A stretch of 64,000 nt of DNA from Streptomyces actuosus (GTDB taxonomy: Bacteria; Actinomycetota; Actinomycetes; Streptomycetales; Streptomycetaceae), in NCBI RefSeq assembly GCF_016921115.1, contig NZ_JAFFZS010000017.1, forward strand, positions 109,388-173,387. Direction: 5' to 3'. How positions within the stretch are numbered: the first letter of the stretch is position 1; each line of letters opens with the position of its first letter. A program made the translations under genes and the position numbers. Positions 36,602 through 45,201 of this stretch are shown here, in pieces. A model generated the notes under the pieces. The model had not been told where the DNA came from and did no database searches. It saw nothing but the letters and a program-made list of their open reading frames with translations.

Positions 36602-37297
36602 AGTGTGCGGGCAACGGAAACGCCGGAGGAGCCGGGGGAAGAGGCACAGGAACCGCTACGGCCGGCGACGGCTCCGGGAAAGGCCGCGGCGGACACCGGG
36701 CTGACGCTGGTCTCGCACGACGGCAAGCCGTACCGCTTCGACCCCGGGGCGCTCTGCCTGGAGTTGCTGACCACGGGCGGTCCGGGTGCCTTCGCCCGCC
36801 ACGAGGTGCTGCACGGGCCGGCCGACCTGGTCGCCTGGGCCGACCGCAGCAGGCTGCCGGGCGGGCTGCGGCCGACCGTCACAGCGGCCGAGGTCGAGCG
36901 CGCTCGGGCGTTCCGCGACGCTCTCTTCCTGCTCGCCGCCGACCGCGCCCACGGCCGTCCGCTGCGCCCCGAGCATGTCGAGGAGGTCAACGCGGTCGCT
37001 GCCGGTCCGCCTCTCGTCTCCCAGCTGACCTCGGACGGCGCGCGCGTCTGGGCGCCCGGTGCCACGGGGGCCCAGCTGCTGTCCACCGTCGCCCGCGACG
37101 CGGTGGACCTGTTCGGCGGGCCCCACGCGGGCCGGGTCCGCGAGTGCGGGGCCCGCGACTGCTACCTGCTGTTCGTCGACACCTCCCGCCCCGGCCGCCG
37201 CCACTGGTGCTCGATGGAGCGCTGCGGCAACCGCGCGAAGGTGCGGGCTCACCGGGCCCGCACGTCCGCACGGGAGGGGGATCCGGGCGCGGGATGA
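36599..37297 (+). CDS. CGNR zinc-finger (ABATE domain) putative regulator
   Basis: A 232-residue protein with an ABATE-like N-terminal domain (LCLELLTTGGPGAFARHE ... LPGGLRPTVTAAEVERARAF) and a C-terminal CGNR zinc finger: CGARDCYLLFVDTSRPGRRH, then WCSMERCGNRAKVRAHRAR. These proteins are thought to be stress-linked DNA-binding regulators. ATG 36599 is the right end of the palindrome shared with the VOC gene, and no ribosome site is possible in the 21-bp gap, so leaderless translation is likely. The first 35 residues are Pro/Glu-rich. Confidence 0.87.
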   Translation: MSVRATETPEEPGEEAQEPLRPATAPGKAAADTGLTLVSHDGKPYRFDPGALCLELLTTGGPGAFARHEVLHGPADLVAWADRSRLPGGLRPTVTAAEVERARAFRDALFLLAADRAHGRPLRPEHVEEVNAVAAGPPLVSQLTSDGARVWAPGATGAQLLSTVARDAVDLFGGPHAGRVRECGARDCYLLFVDTSRPGRRHWCSMERCGNRAKVRAHRARTSAREGDPGAG

Positions 37298-37491
37298 CCC
37301 CGAACCGACCCGGGCGCGGTCGGGGCCGGGTCGGAGCCGGGCGGCCCGGGAACCTGCCCGGACGAGGCCGCGACGGCGTGCCACGGGGGCGGCGGGGGTG
37401 AGGGGACTGGCTGCAGGGATGCGGCGGGAGCGAGGCGTCGTGTCCCCGGCCGTGGCCGAGGGCGACGCAGGGCCCCGCCGCTCCGCCCGAG

Positions 37492-38574
37492 CTACGGCCT
37501 GGTGCCCGCGTCCAGCGGGTCCGTGCCGGACGCGGAAGGCAGGCCCTCCGCGACGCGTGCCGCGCCGGCGGCACCGGCCGTCACGGCCGTGTCCGTCCTC
37601 GCGCCGCCACCGGCCGCCACGGCGGTGCCGCGGGCGCCGTTCCCGCTCCCGGCACCGTTCCCGCTCTTGGCACTGATCCTGATCCGGGCCCTGCGCGAGG
37701 CGCGCCACGCGTCGGCCGTGAGGAGCACCAGCGCCAGCCACACCAGTGCGAAACCGGCCCAGCGCTCGGGCGGCATCTCCTCGCCGAAGTAGAGGACGCC
37801 GAGCAGGAACTGGAAGACGGGCGCCAGATACTGCAGGAGCCCCAGCGTCGAGAGCGGCACCCGGATCGCCGCCGCGCCGAAGCAGACGAGCGGCAGCGCG
37901 GTGACGACGCCGGTCGACGCGAGCAGGGCGGCGTGGCCGGCGCCGCCGGTCGTGAACGTCGAGTGGCCGTGGGCGGTGAGCCACAGCAGGAAGGCGAGCG
38001 CGGGCAGGAACTGGATCGCGGTCTCCGCGGCGAGTGACTCCACGCCACCGAGGTTGACCTTCTTCTTCACGAGGCCGTAGGTGGCGAAGGAGAAGGCGAG
38101 GCAGAGCGAGATCCACGGCGGGCGGCCGTAGGCGACGGTCAGGACCGTGACCGCGCCGGCGGCCACACCGACCGCCGCCCACTGCACCGGCCGCAGTCGC
38201 TCCTTGAGGATCAGTACGCCCATGGCGATGGTGACCAGGGGGTTGATGAAGTAGCCGAGGGAGGCCTCGACGACGTGCCCGGCGTTCACCGCCCAGATGT
38301 ACACGCCCCAGTTGACGGTGATCACGGTCGCGGCGATCGCGACGAGCCCCAGTCGGCGCGGTTGCCGCAGCAGTTCACCGGCCCAGGCCCACCGCCGTAC
38401 GACGGCCAGCGCCACCGCGACGACGACCAGCGACCACACCATCCGGTGGGCGAGGATCTCCACCGCGCCGGCGGGCTTCAGCAGAGGCCAGAACAGGGGG
38501 ACGAGCCCCCACATCCCGTAGGCCGCGAAGCCGTTCAGCAGTCCTATGTGCCGCTCGCCCTTGGATGCGCCCAC
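37492..38574 (-). CDS. rarD: EamA family transporter RarD
   Basis: A 360-residue membrane protein with ten predicted helices of the drug/metabolite transporter superfamily. The RarD signature is clear: GLLNGFAAYGMWGLVPLFWP, LLKPAGAVEILAHRMVWSL, WGVYIWAVNAGHVVEASLGY, FINPLVTIAMGV. The C-terminal 60 residues are Ala/Gly-rich. GTG 38574 has GGGAGGG upstream and is preferred to an ATG 17 codons earlier. The transported substrate is unknown. Confidence 0.9.
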   Translation of the reverse strand: MGASKGERHIGLLNGFAAYGMWGLVPLFWPLLKPAGAVEILAHRMVWSLVVVAVALAVVRRWAWAGELLRQPRRLGLVAIAATVITVNWGVYIWAVNAGHVVEASLGYFINPLVTIAMGVLILKERLRPVQWAAVGVAAGAVTVLTVAYGRPPWISLCLAFSFATYGLVKKKVNLGGVESLAAETAIQFLPALAFLLWLTAHGHSTFTTGGAGHAALLASTGVVTALPLVCFGAAAIRVPLSTLGLLQYLAPVFQFLLGVLYFGEEMPPERWAGFALVWLALVLLTADAWRASRRARIRISAKSGNGAGSGNGARGTAVAAGGGARTDTAVTAGAAGAARVAEGLPSASGTDPLDAGTRP

Positions 38575-38681
38575 CGGCCCTCCCTCTCCCTGTCCGTCCG
38601 CCGGAACGAAGGTAGCGCCGAGCACCCCCGCCTGTCATGCACGTATCGCTATACGGTCATGACAGGCGGAGAGGGGGTGGG

Positions 38682-39536
38682 TCAGCCCTTGAGTGCGGCG
38701 GCGACGGCCTCGCCGAGCGGCGTGGTCGGGCGGCCGGCCAGGCGGGACAGGTCCCCGGTGGAGACGACCAGTTCGCCCTTCTCGATGGAGGCGTCCACGG
38801 CTGCCAGCATCGCGGCGAGCGGGGCGGGCAGTCCGGCTCCGGCGAGGATGTCGGCGAAGGTGTCGACGGACACCGGGGTGTAGGCGATCTCCTCGCCCGT
38901 CTGGCGGCTCAGCTCCGCCGCGAACTCGGCGAGGCCCCAGGCGGTGTCGCCGCCCAGCTCGTACGTCCGGTTCTCGTGCCCCTCGCCGGTCAGGACGGCG
39001 ACGGCGGCGGCCGCGTAGTCGGCCCGCGAGGCGGAGGAGACGCGCCCCTCGCCGGCCGCGCCGACGACGGCGTGGTGCTCCAGGACGGGGGTGAGGTTCT
39101 CGGTGTAGTTCTCGTGGTACCAGCCGTTGCGGAGCAGCGTGTACGGCACGCCGGAGCCCACCAGGATCTCCTCGGTGGCGCGGTGGTCGTCGGCGAGCGC
39201 GGCGGTCAGGGTCCCCGGCGCGCTCGTGTACGCGAGCAGGGCCACGCCGGCAGCCCGAGCGGCGTCGACGACGACCTTGTGCTGCTGCGGGCGGCCCTTG
39301 TCGAACTCGTTGCCCGAGATCAGCAGCACCTTGTCGCCGGGGGCGAAGAGGCCGTCGAAGGTCTCGGGCGCGTTGTAGTCGGCGACGGCGAGCCGTACGC
39401 CGCGCTCGGCGAGGTCGGTGGCCCTGGCCCGGTCGCGCACGACGGCGGTGATCCGGTCCGCGGGGACCTTCTCCAGCAGCTGCTCCACGACGTGACGGCC
39501 GAGCTTTCCGGTGGCTCCGGTGATGACGATGCTCAT
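38682..39536 (-). CDS. NmrA-like SDR (NAD(P)H:quinone oxidoreductase-like)
   Basis: A 284-residue atypical short-chain dehydrogenase with the dinucleotide motif VITGATGKLGRHVVEQLL at residues 4-21 and VLLISGNEFDKGRPQQHKV and LLAYTSAP further on. This is similar to the QorB/YtfG quinone reductases and NmrA-like sensors. ATG 39536 has GGAG about 12 bases upstream. It is divergent from the HxlR regulator gene 99 bp away, the usual pairing in which an HxlR protein represses a redox gene in response to thiol or electrophile stress. Confidence 0.9.
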   Translation of the reverse strand: MSIVITGATGKLGRHVVEQLLEKVPADRITAVVRDRARATDLAERGVRLAVADYNAPETFDGLFAPGDKVLLISGNEFDKGRPQQHKVVVDAARAAGVALLAYTSAPGTLTAALADDHRATEEILVGSGVPYTLLRNGWYHENYTENLTPVLEHHAVVGAAGEGRVSSASRADYAAAAVAVLTGEGHENRTYELGGDTAWGLAEFAAELSRQTGEEIAYTPVSVDTFADILAGAGLPAPLAAMLAAVDASIEKGELVVSTGDLSRLAGRPTTPLGEAVAAALKG

Positions 39537-39635
39537 GGCGCGGGATCTCCTAGGGGTGTCTCGATGACGTTCGGAACTAACCCTAGGAAGTGCGCTAACT
39601 GTTTGAAAGTACCCACTTTGAAGTAAGGTACTGGC
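39537..39635. promoter_or_regulatory. divergent promoter/operator for the NmrA-like and HxlR genes
   Basis: The 99-bp space is AT-rich for this genome. AGTACC (39608-39613) and GGTACT (39627-39632) form an inverted repeat just before the HxlR ATG. The word GAAGTAAG occurs at about 39620 and again inside the HxlR start at about 39639. TAAGGT (39624-39629) lies six bases before the ATG, which would suit a leaderless HxlR transcript. Confidence 0.5.
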
Positions 39636-40040
39636 ATGGAAGTAAGTACCGGAGTGCCGGGCTGGAAGGCCGACGGCGACGGGATGTGCCCCTCGCGCCA
39701 GGTGCTGGAGCACGTCACCAGCCGCTGGGGTGTCCTGGTGCTGATGCGCCTGCTGGAGCGCTCCTACCGGTTCAGCGAGTTGCGCCGGGCCGTCGGCAGG
39801 GTCAGCGAGAAGATGCTCACCCAGACCCTGCAGACCCTGGAGCGCGACGGCCTGGTCCACCGCGACGCCAAGCCCGTGATCCCTCCGCGGGTCGACTACT
39901 CGCTCACCGGCCTGGGGCGCGAGGCGGCCGAGCAGGTGAGGGGGCTGGCCCTGTGGACGGACCGGCGCACGGCCGAGGTCGAGGAGGCCCGCAGGGCATA
40001 CGACGAGGCCCGGGCTCAGCGGCCCGGGCCTCGCGGGTGA
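39636..40040 (+). CDS. HxlR family winged-helix transcriptional regulator
   Basis: A 134-residue regulator. The winged helix includes CPSRQVLEHVTSRWGVLVLM, the family Cys near residue 16, RFSELRRAVGRVSEKMLTQT (recognition helix) and RDAKPVIPPRVDYSLTGLGR (wing). Many HxlR proteins sense aldehydes or quinones through that N-terminal Cys. It most likely controls the divergent NmrA-like gene and itself. ATG 39636 has no ribosome site, in keeping with a leaderless message. Confidence 0.92.
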   Translation: MEVSTGVPGWKADGDGMCPSRQVLEHVTSRWGVLVLMRLLERSYRFSELRRAVGRVSEKMLTQTLQTLERDGLVHRDAKPVIPPRVDYSLTGLGREAAEQVRGLALWTDRRTAEVEEARRAYDEARAQRPGPRG

Positions 40041-40093
40041 GGGTGGGACGACCTCGCGGGTGCGGTGTCCGCGGCCGCGGTGTCCCCCCGCGG

Positions 40094-40125
40094 CTGCGGC
40101 CCGGGCCCTGTGGCCCGGGCCGCAG
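40094..40125. terminator. bidirectional terminator between HxlR gene and korB
   Basis: A perfect 14-bp inverted repeat (CTGCGGCCCGGGCC / GGCCCGGGCCGCAG) with a 4-nt loop lies between convergent genes. Confidence 0.8.
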
Positions 40126-40148
40126 TCGTGCGGTGCGTGGACGCCGGC

Positions 40149-41240
40149 TCAGCCGACGACCGTCCAGGTGTCGCCGCCGGCGAGCAGAGCGGCCAGGTCG
40201 CCCTTGCCCTTCTGCTCGACCGCGGTGTCGAGCTGATCGGCCATCCGGGTGTCGTAGACCGGGCGGTCCACGGAGCGGAACACCCCGATCGGCGTGTGGT
40301 GCAGGGTGTCGGGGTCGGCGAGCCGGGACAGCGCGAAGGCGGTGGTCGGGGACGCGGCGTGCGCGTCGTGGACCAGGATCTCCGCCTCGTTCTCCGCGGT
40401 GACGTCGACCACCTTCAGGTCGCCGGTCGCCCGGTCGCGGACGACGCCGCGGGAGCCCTCCTCACCGCCGAAACGGATCGGCCGACCGTGCTCCAGCCGG
40501 ATCACGGCCTCGTCGGCCTGCTGCTTGTCCTTCAAGGTGTCGAAGGCGCCGTCGTTGAAGATGTTGCAGTTCTGGTAGATCTCGATCAGCGCCGTGCCCG
40601 GGTGTGCGGCGGCCTGCCGCAGCACCTCCGTCAGGTGCTTGCGGTCGGAGTCGATCGTGCGGGCCACGAAGGAGGCCTCCGCGCCGAGGGCCAGTGACAC
40701 CGGGTTGAAGGGCGCGTCCAGCGACCCCATCGGCGTCGACTTGGTGATCTTGCCGATCTCGGAGGTGGGGGAGTACTGCCCCTTGGTCAGGCCGTAGATC
40801 CGGTTGTTGAACAGCAGGATCTTGAGGTTGACGTTGCGGCGCAGGGCGTGGATGAGGTGGTTGCCGCCGATCGACAGCGCGTCGCCGTCGCCGGTGACGA
40901 CCCACACCGACAGGTCGCGCCGACTGGCCGCCAGCCCGGTGGCGATGGCCGGGGCCCGGCCGTGGATCGAGTGCATCCCGTAGGTGTTCATGTAGTACGG
41001 GAAACGGGAGGAGCAGCCGATGCCGGAGACGAACACGATGTTCTCCCGGGCCACACCCAGCTCGGGCATGAAGCCCTGCACGGCAGCGAGGATCGCGTAG
41101 TCGCCGCAACCGGGGCACCAGCGCACTTCCTGATCGGACTTGAAGTCCTTCATCGACTGTCTGGCCTCGGCCCTGGGCACGAGCGAGAGCGCCTCGACCG
41201 TGCCCGTGCCCTGCCTGGACGCACCGTTCGTCTCAGCCAT
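40149..41240 (-). CDS. korB: 2-oxoacid:ferredoxin oxidoreductase, beta subunit
   Basis: A 363-residue thiamine-diphosphate subunit. Cluster/TPP-region motifs are EVRWCPGCGDYAILAAVQ (about 35), GIGCSSRFPYYM (about 73), and the TPP/Mg motif GDGDALSIGGNHLIHALRRN with LLFNNRIYGLTKGQYSPTS. With KorA it decarboxylates 2-oxoglutarate (or a similar 2-oxoacid) to the CoA thioester and reduces ferredoxin. ATG 41240 has GGAGG six bases upstream and overlaps the korA stop by 8 bp. Confidence 0.93.
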   Translation of the reverse strand: MAETNGASRQGTGTVEALSLVPRAEARQSMKDFKSDQEVRWCPGCGDYAILAAVQGFMPELGVARENIVFVSGIGCSSRFPYYMNTYGMHSIHGRAPAIATGLAASRRDLSVWVVTGDGDALSIGGNHLIHALRRNVNLKILLFNNRIYGLTKGQYSPTSEIGKITKSTPMGSLDAPFNPVSLALGAEASFVARTIDSDRKHLTEVLRQAAAHPGTALIEIYQNCNIFNDGAFDTLKDKQQADEAVIRLEHGRPIRFGGEEGSRGVVRDRATGDLKVVDVTAENEAEILVHDAHAASPTTAFALSRLADPDTLHHTPIGVFRSVDRPVYDTRMADQLDTAVEQKGKGDLAALLAGGDTWTVVG

Positions 41241-43164
41241 CGATGGCCTCCTTCAGCGCCGTGGCGAGCTGTTCCGCCTTGAACGGCATTCCGTTGACCT
41301 GGTTGTACGAGTGGGCGTCGACCAGGTATCTGGCCCGGATCAGGGTGGCGAGCTGCCCGAGGTTCATCTCGGGGATCACGACCTTGTCGTAGCGCTTCAG
41401 TACGTCGCCGAGGTTGCGCGGGAAGGGGTTGAGGTGGCGCAGATGGGCCTGCGCGATCGACTCGCCGGCCGTGCGCAGCCGCCGGACGGCCGCGGTGATC
41501 GGCCCGTAGGTCGAGCCCCAGCCGAGCACCAGGGCCCGGGCGGCGCCCTCCGGGTCGTCGACCTCCAGATCCGGGACGTCGATGCCGTCGATCTTGGCCT
41601 GGCGGGTGCGCACCATGAAGTCGTGGTTGGCCGGGGCGTAGGAGATGTTGCCCGTGCCGTCCTCCTTCTCGATGCCGCCGATGCGGTGCTCCAGCCCCGG
41701 CGTGCCCGGGACCGCCCAGGGCCGGGCGAGGGTCTGCGGGTCGCGCTTGTACGGCCAGAACACCTCGGTGCCGTCGTCCAGGGTGTGGTTCGGGCCCTGC
41801 GCGAACTGCACCCGCAGGTCGGGCAGCTCGTCCAGGTCGGGGATCCGCCACGGTTCGCTGCCGTTGGCCAGGTAGCCGTCGGAGAGCAGCATCACCGGGG
41901 TGCGGTAGGCCAGGGCGATGCGGGCGGCCTCCAGCGCGGCGCCGAAGCAGTCCGCGGGCGTCTTCGGCGCGATCACCGGGACCGGCGCCTCACCGTTGCG
42001 GCCGTACATCGCCTGCAGCAGGTCGGCCTGCTCGGTCTTGGTCGGCAGCCCGGTGGACGGCCCGCCGCGCTGGATGTCCACCACCAGCAGCGGCAGCTCC
42101 AGGGACACGGCCAGCCCGATGGTCTCGGCCTTCAGCGCCACACCCGGGCCGGAGGTGGTGGTCACCGCCAGCGATCCGCCGAAGGCGGCACCCAGCGCGG
42201 CACCGATACCGGCGATCTCGTCCTCGGCCTGGAAGGAGCGGACGCCGAAGTTCTTGTGCCGGCTCAGCTCGTGCAGGATGTCCGAGGCCGGGGTGATCGG
42301 ATAGGAGCCCAGGAACAGCGGCAGATCGGCCTGACGGGAGGCGGCGATCAGGCCGTAGGCCAGGGCGAGGTTGCCGGAGATGTTGCGGTAGGTGCCCGGC
42401 GGGAACGCGGTCGCGGCCGGGGCGACCTCGTAGGAGACGGCGAAGTCCTCCGTCGTCTCGCCGAAGTTCCAGCCCGCCCGGAACGCGGCGATGTTCGCCG
42501 CGGCGATGTCCGGCTTCTTGCCGAACTTCGACTTCAGGAACGCCTCGGTGCCCTCCGTCGGCCGGTTGTACATCCACGACAGCAGACCGAGCGCGAACAT
42601 GTTCTTGCTGCGCTCCGCCTCCTTGCGGGTGAGATCGAACTCCTTCAGTGCCTCGACCGTCAGTGTGGTCAGCGGCACCGGGTGCAGGCTGTAGCCGTCG
42701 AGGGAGCCGTCCTCCAGGGGCGAAGTGCCGTACCCGACCTTCTGCATCGCCCGCTTGGTGAACTCGTCCGTGTTGACGATGATCTCCGCGCCCCGCGGCA
42801 GATCCCCCACGTTCGCCTTCAGGGCGGCAGGGTTCATCGCGACCAGCACGTTCGGCGCGTCGCCCGGGGTGAGGATGTCGTGGTCGGCGAAATGCAGCTG
42901 GAAGGAGGAGACGCCGGGCAGGGTTCCCGCGGGCGCACGGATCTCGGCGGGGAAGTTCGGCAGGGTCGACAGGTCGTTGCCGAAGGACGCCGTCTCCGAG
43001 GTGAACCGGTCGCCGGTGAGCTGCATCCCGTCGCCCGAGTCCCCCGCGAACCTGATGATCACCCGGTCCAGCCGGCGGACGTTCTTCGTCCCGGCCGGTT
43101 TCCGCTGCTCTCCTACGACGGTGGTGTCGGTCTGCTCCGCTGGACTGCTGACCTGACTGGTCAC
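41233..43164 (-). CDS. korA: 2-oxoacid:ferredoxin oxidoreductase, alpha subunit (gamma-alpha fusion)
   Basis: A 643-residue protein that fuses the gamma domain (VIIRFAGDSGDGMQLTGDRF, about 35-210) to the alpha domain (YPITPASDILHELSRHKNF at about 285, then FQAEDEIAGIGAALGAAFGG). This is the usual two-subunit actinobacterial Kor layout. It works with KorB in CoA-dependent 2-oxoacid oxidation with ferredoxin as acceptor. GTG 43164 follows GGGAGGT. The product, reduced ferredoxin, is of interest because the nearby nuo2 cluster lacks the NADH-input module. Confidence 0.93.
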   Translation of the reverse strand: MTSQVSSPAEQTDTTVVGEQRKPAGTKNVRRLDRVIIRFAGDSGDGMQLTGDRFTSETASFGNDLSTLPNFPAEIRAPAGTLPGVSSFQLHFADHDILTPGDAPNVLVAMNPAALKANVGDLPRGAEIIVNTDEFTKRAMQKVGYGTSPLEDGSLDGYSLHPVPLTTLTVEALKEFDLTRKEAERSKNMFALGLLSWMYNRPTEGTEAFLKSKFGKKPDIAAANIAAFRAGWNFGETTEDFAVSYEVAPAATAFPPGTYRNISGNLALAYGLIAASRQADLPLFLGSYPITPASDILHELSRHKNFGVRSFQAEDEIAGIGAALGAAFGGSLAVTTTSGPGVALKAETIGLAVSLELPLLVVDIQRGGPSTGLPTKTEQADLLQAMYGRNGEAPVPVIAPKTPADCFGAALEAARIALAYRTPVMLLSDGYLANGSEPWRIPDLDELPDLRVQFAQGPNHTLDDGTEVFWPYKRDPQTLARPWAVPGTPGLEHRIGGIEKEDGTGNISYAPANHDFMVRTRQAKIDGIDVPDLEVDDPEGAARALVLGWGSTYGPITAAVRRLRTAGESIAQAHLRHLNPFPRNLGDVLKRYDKVVIPEMNLGQLATLIRARYLVDAHSYNQVNGMPFKAEQLATALKEAIDG

Positions 43165-43978
43165 TGAACTGGACCTCCCTCGAGGCGGCTGTCGGGCAGG
43201 GGCCTTCCCACAGGCCCTCCCAATATCAACCCTACGTCTCTAAGGGCTGCCTTCCCTTGGTCTTTCGCATCACGGACACGACAGGGCCGCGCGCCATGGC
43301 TCCGCTTGGTGGCACGCCCGGGACACCGGCACGACATGATCGCGGCGTCGGCGGTACGTGACCCCGGCACGGCCGGCCGGGTTCCGGATTCCGGTTCGGT
43401 TCTGGTCCGGGCACGGCCGAACGGCCTGTTCCTCACGTCGTCCCGCGGGTGGGTCCGGGCGCGGCGCGCCGCTCCGACCTGCTGAGACGTCGAGTGCCCG
43501 AGTGTGCGGCCATGTGCCCGTATGCGCATCGTTGTGCCCTCTTCTGCGCGGAAGGGTCTGTGATGTACCTCTCTTCGGGAGGACGCGAACCGTGCGGGCT
43601 GCGGTTTCGGCGAGGTGCCGCCAGGAGCGGACGGGGCAGCGGCTTCGACGGGCGCCGGTCGGGGCTGATCGGGGCGGCCGGGGCGTGTCGGGCGGGTGGG
43701 GGCCCGTTTTGTGGGTGGTGTCGTGTCGGGAGGGCGGGCCCGTTGGGTCGGCGGGGCTCGTCGGGTGGGGGTGTCCGGGCGGTGCAGGGCCGGTGCCGAG
43801 GCGGTGCTCGGCCGGGACGACGCAGCCGCCGGGTGCCCGGTGACCGTCCCGGCCCTCACCTGGACATCCGGACGCCCGGACGCCCGGGCGTCCGGACACC
43901 TGGACACCCCGGCGTCCCTGCGCCCGGGCGGGCGGCCGGGGTGCGGCGGGGCCGTGCCCGGGGCCCGGTCGGGGTTCC
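43165..43978. other. long intergenic region upstream of korA
   Basis: There are 814 bp without a supported gene, although several frames are open because of GC content. The korA promoter must lie near 43180-43300. A 20-bp perfect palindrome lies at 43876-43895 downstream of the response regulator gene. Confidence 0.5.
43876..43895. repeat. 20-bp perfect palindrome
   Basis: CCGGACGCCC joins GGGCGTCCGG without a spacer, within a run of GGACRCC words. It is 84 bp past the response regulator stop codon and could end that transcript. Confidence 0.6.
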
Positions 43979-44650
43979 TCAGGAGTTGAGGTAGGTCAGT
44001 ACTGCCAGGACCCGCCGGTGGTCGCCCTGGCTCGGGGACAGGCCGAGCTTGAGGAAGATGTTGCTGACGTGCTTCTCGACCGCCCCGTCGCTCACCACCA
44101 ACTGCTGGGCGATCGCCGAGTTCGTCCGCCCCTCCGCCATCAGGCCCAGGACCTCCCGCTCCCGCGGGGTCAGCCCCGCCAGCACGTCCTGCTTCCGGCT
44201 GCGGCCGAGCAACTGGGCGACCACCTCGGGGTCGAGCGCCGTCCCACCCCCGGCCACCCGTACGACCGCGTCCACGAACTCCCGCACCTCGGCCACCCGA
44301 TCCTTGAGCAGATAGCCCACACCGCGGCTGGAACCGGCCAGAAGTTCGGTGGCGTACCGCTCCTCCACGTACTGCGACAGCACCAGCACCCCGAGCCCGG
44401 GGTGCGCCCGACGCAGCTGCACGGCGGCCCGGACGCCCTCGTCGGTGTGCGTGGGCGGCATCCGCACGTCGGCGACGACCACGTCGGGCAGCGCGTTCTC
44501 CGCGTCCAGCTCGGTGATCGTCTTCACCAGCGCCTCGCCGTCCCCGACACCGGCCACGACGTCGTGCCCGAGATCCGACAGCAACCTGGTCAGCCCCTCC
44601 CGCAGCAGCACCGAGTCCTCGGCGATGACCACCCGCACCCTGTTCTCCAC
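43979..44650 (-). CDS. LuxR/NarL-family two-component response regulator
   Basis: A 223-residue regulator. The receiver domain has the acidic pair EDS (residues 11-13), phospho-acceptor Asp61 in VVVADVRMPP, and the conserved Lys in YLLKDRV. A C-terminal NarL-type HTH follows: LTPREREVLGLMAEGRTNSA, IAQQLVVSDGAVEKHVSNIF. GTG 44650 is chosen by domain fit; the frame is open to an ATG at 44698 and the true start is uncertain. It is downstream of two tandem histidine kinases on the same strand, its likely partners. Confidence 0.92.
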   Translation of the reverse strand: MENRVRVVIAEDSVLLREGLTRLLSDLGHDVVAGVGDGEALVKTITELDAENALPDVVVADVRMPPTHTDEGVRAAVQLRRAHPGLGVLVLSQYVEERYATELLAGSSRGVGYLLKDRVAEVREFVDAVVRVAGGGTALDPEVVAQLLGRSRKQDVLAGLTPREREVLGLMAEGRTNSAIAQQLVVSDGAVEKHVSNIFLKLGLSPSQGDHRRVLAVLTYLNS

Positions 44651-45201
44651 GATCCTCTGCTCCCCCGTACGCACGCGGTCCGGCAACACCTCCAGCATTC
44701 CAGCATCGGGAACGGGCTGTCGCCGTGCGGTGCGTTCCTGAGGAGATCAGGGCGTCCGCTGCGGGACGCCGACCGGCGGGCCGCCGTCCCGCGGACGCCC
44801 CGGAGCCGGCTGCGGCGACCGGCCGGGCCGGCCTCCCGGACTCGGTGCCGAGCAGGTGGCGGCGCGTCCCCGGGCCGGTCTCCCGGTCTCCTCCCGGTCG
44901 TCCGGTGTGCCGATCTGCCGGTCTCCCGGGGCGCGGGGAGGCCGCGGAACGGGCGGCCGGCAGGGGCCACGGGATGAGCCGTACGCAGGTCCGAGGAAGA
45001 GCCGCAGGCGGGGCCAGGGGAAGGCCGGCGGGGCCGGGTGGGCCGGTGAGCGGCCGCGACCGTGGGCCGGGCGGGTCGGTGCCTCCCGGTGCCGGGACGG
45101 CCGTCCGGCCGTCCGGAGGGGGCGTGGGGAGAGGCAGGCCGGCGGGACCGGGCACCGGGCGGGGCACGGGGCGCCGTGCCCCGCCCGGTACGGCGGCACG
45201 G
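44651..45201. other. intergenic region between the response regulator and kinase genes
   Basis: There are 551 bp, unusually long for a kinase/regulator unit. It is GC-rich with G-runs and CCGGTCTCCCGG-like words, without a recognisable protein. The regulator may therefore have its own promoter. Confidence 0.5.

Noticed and set aside
43358..43994. Several open frames upstream of korA
   Set aside because: They are low-complexity Gly/Arg/Pro products with overlapping alternatives on both strands and no ribosome site or recognisable domain.
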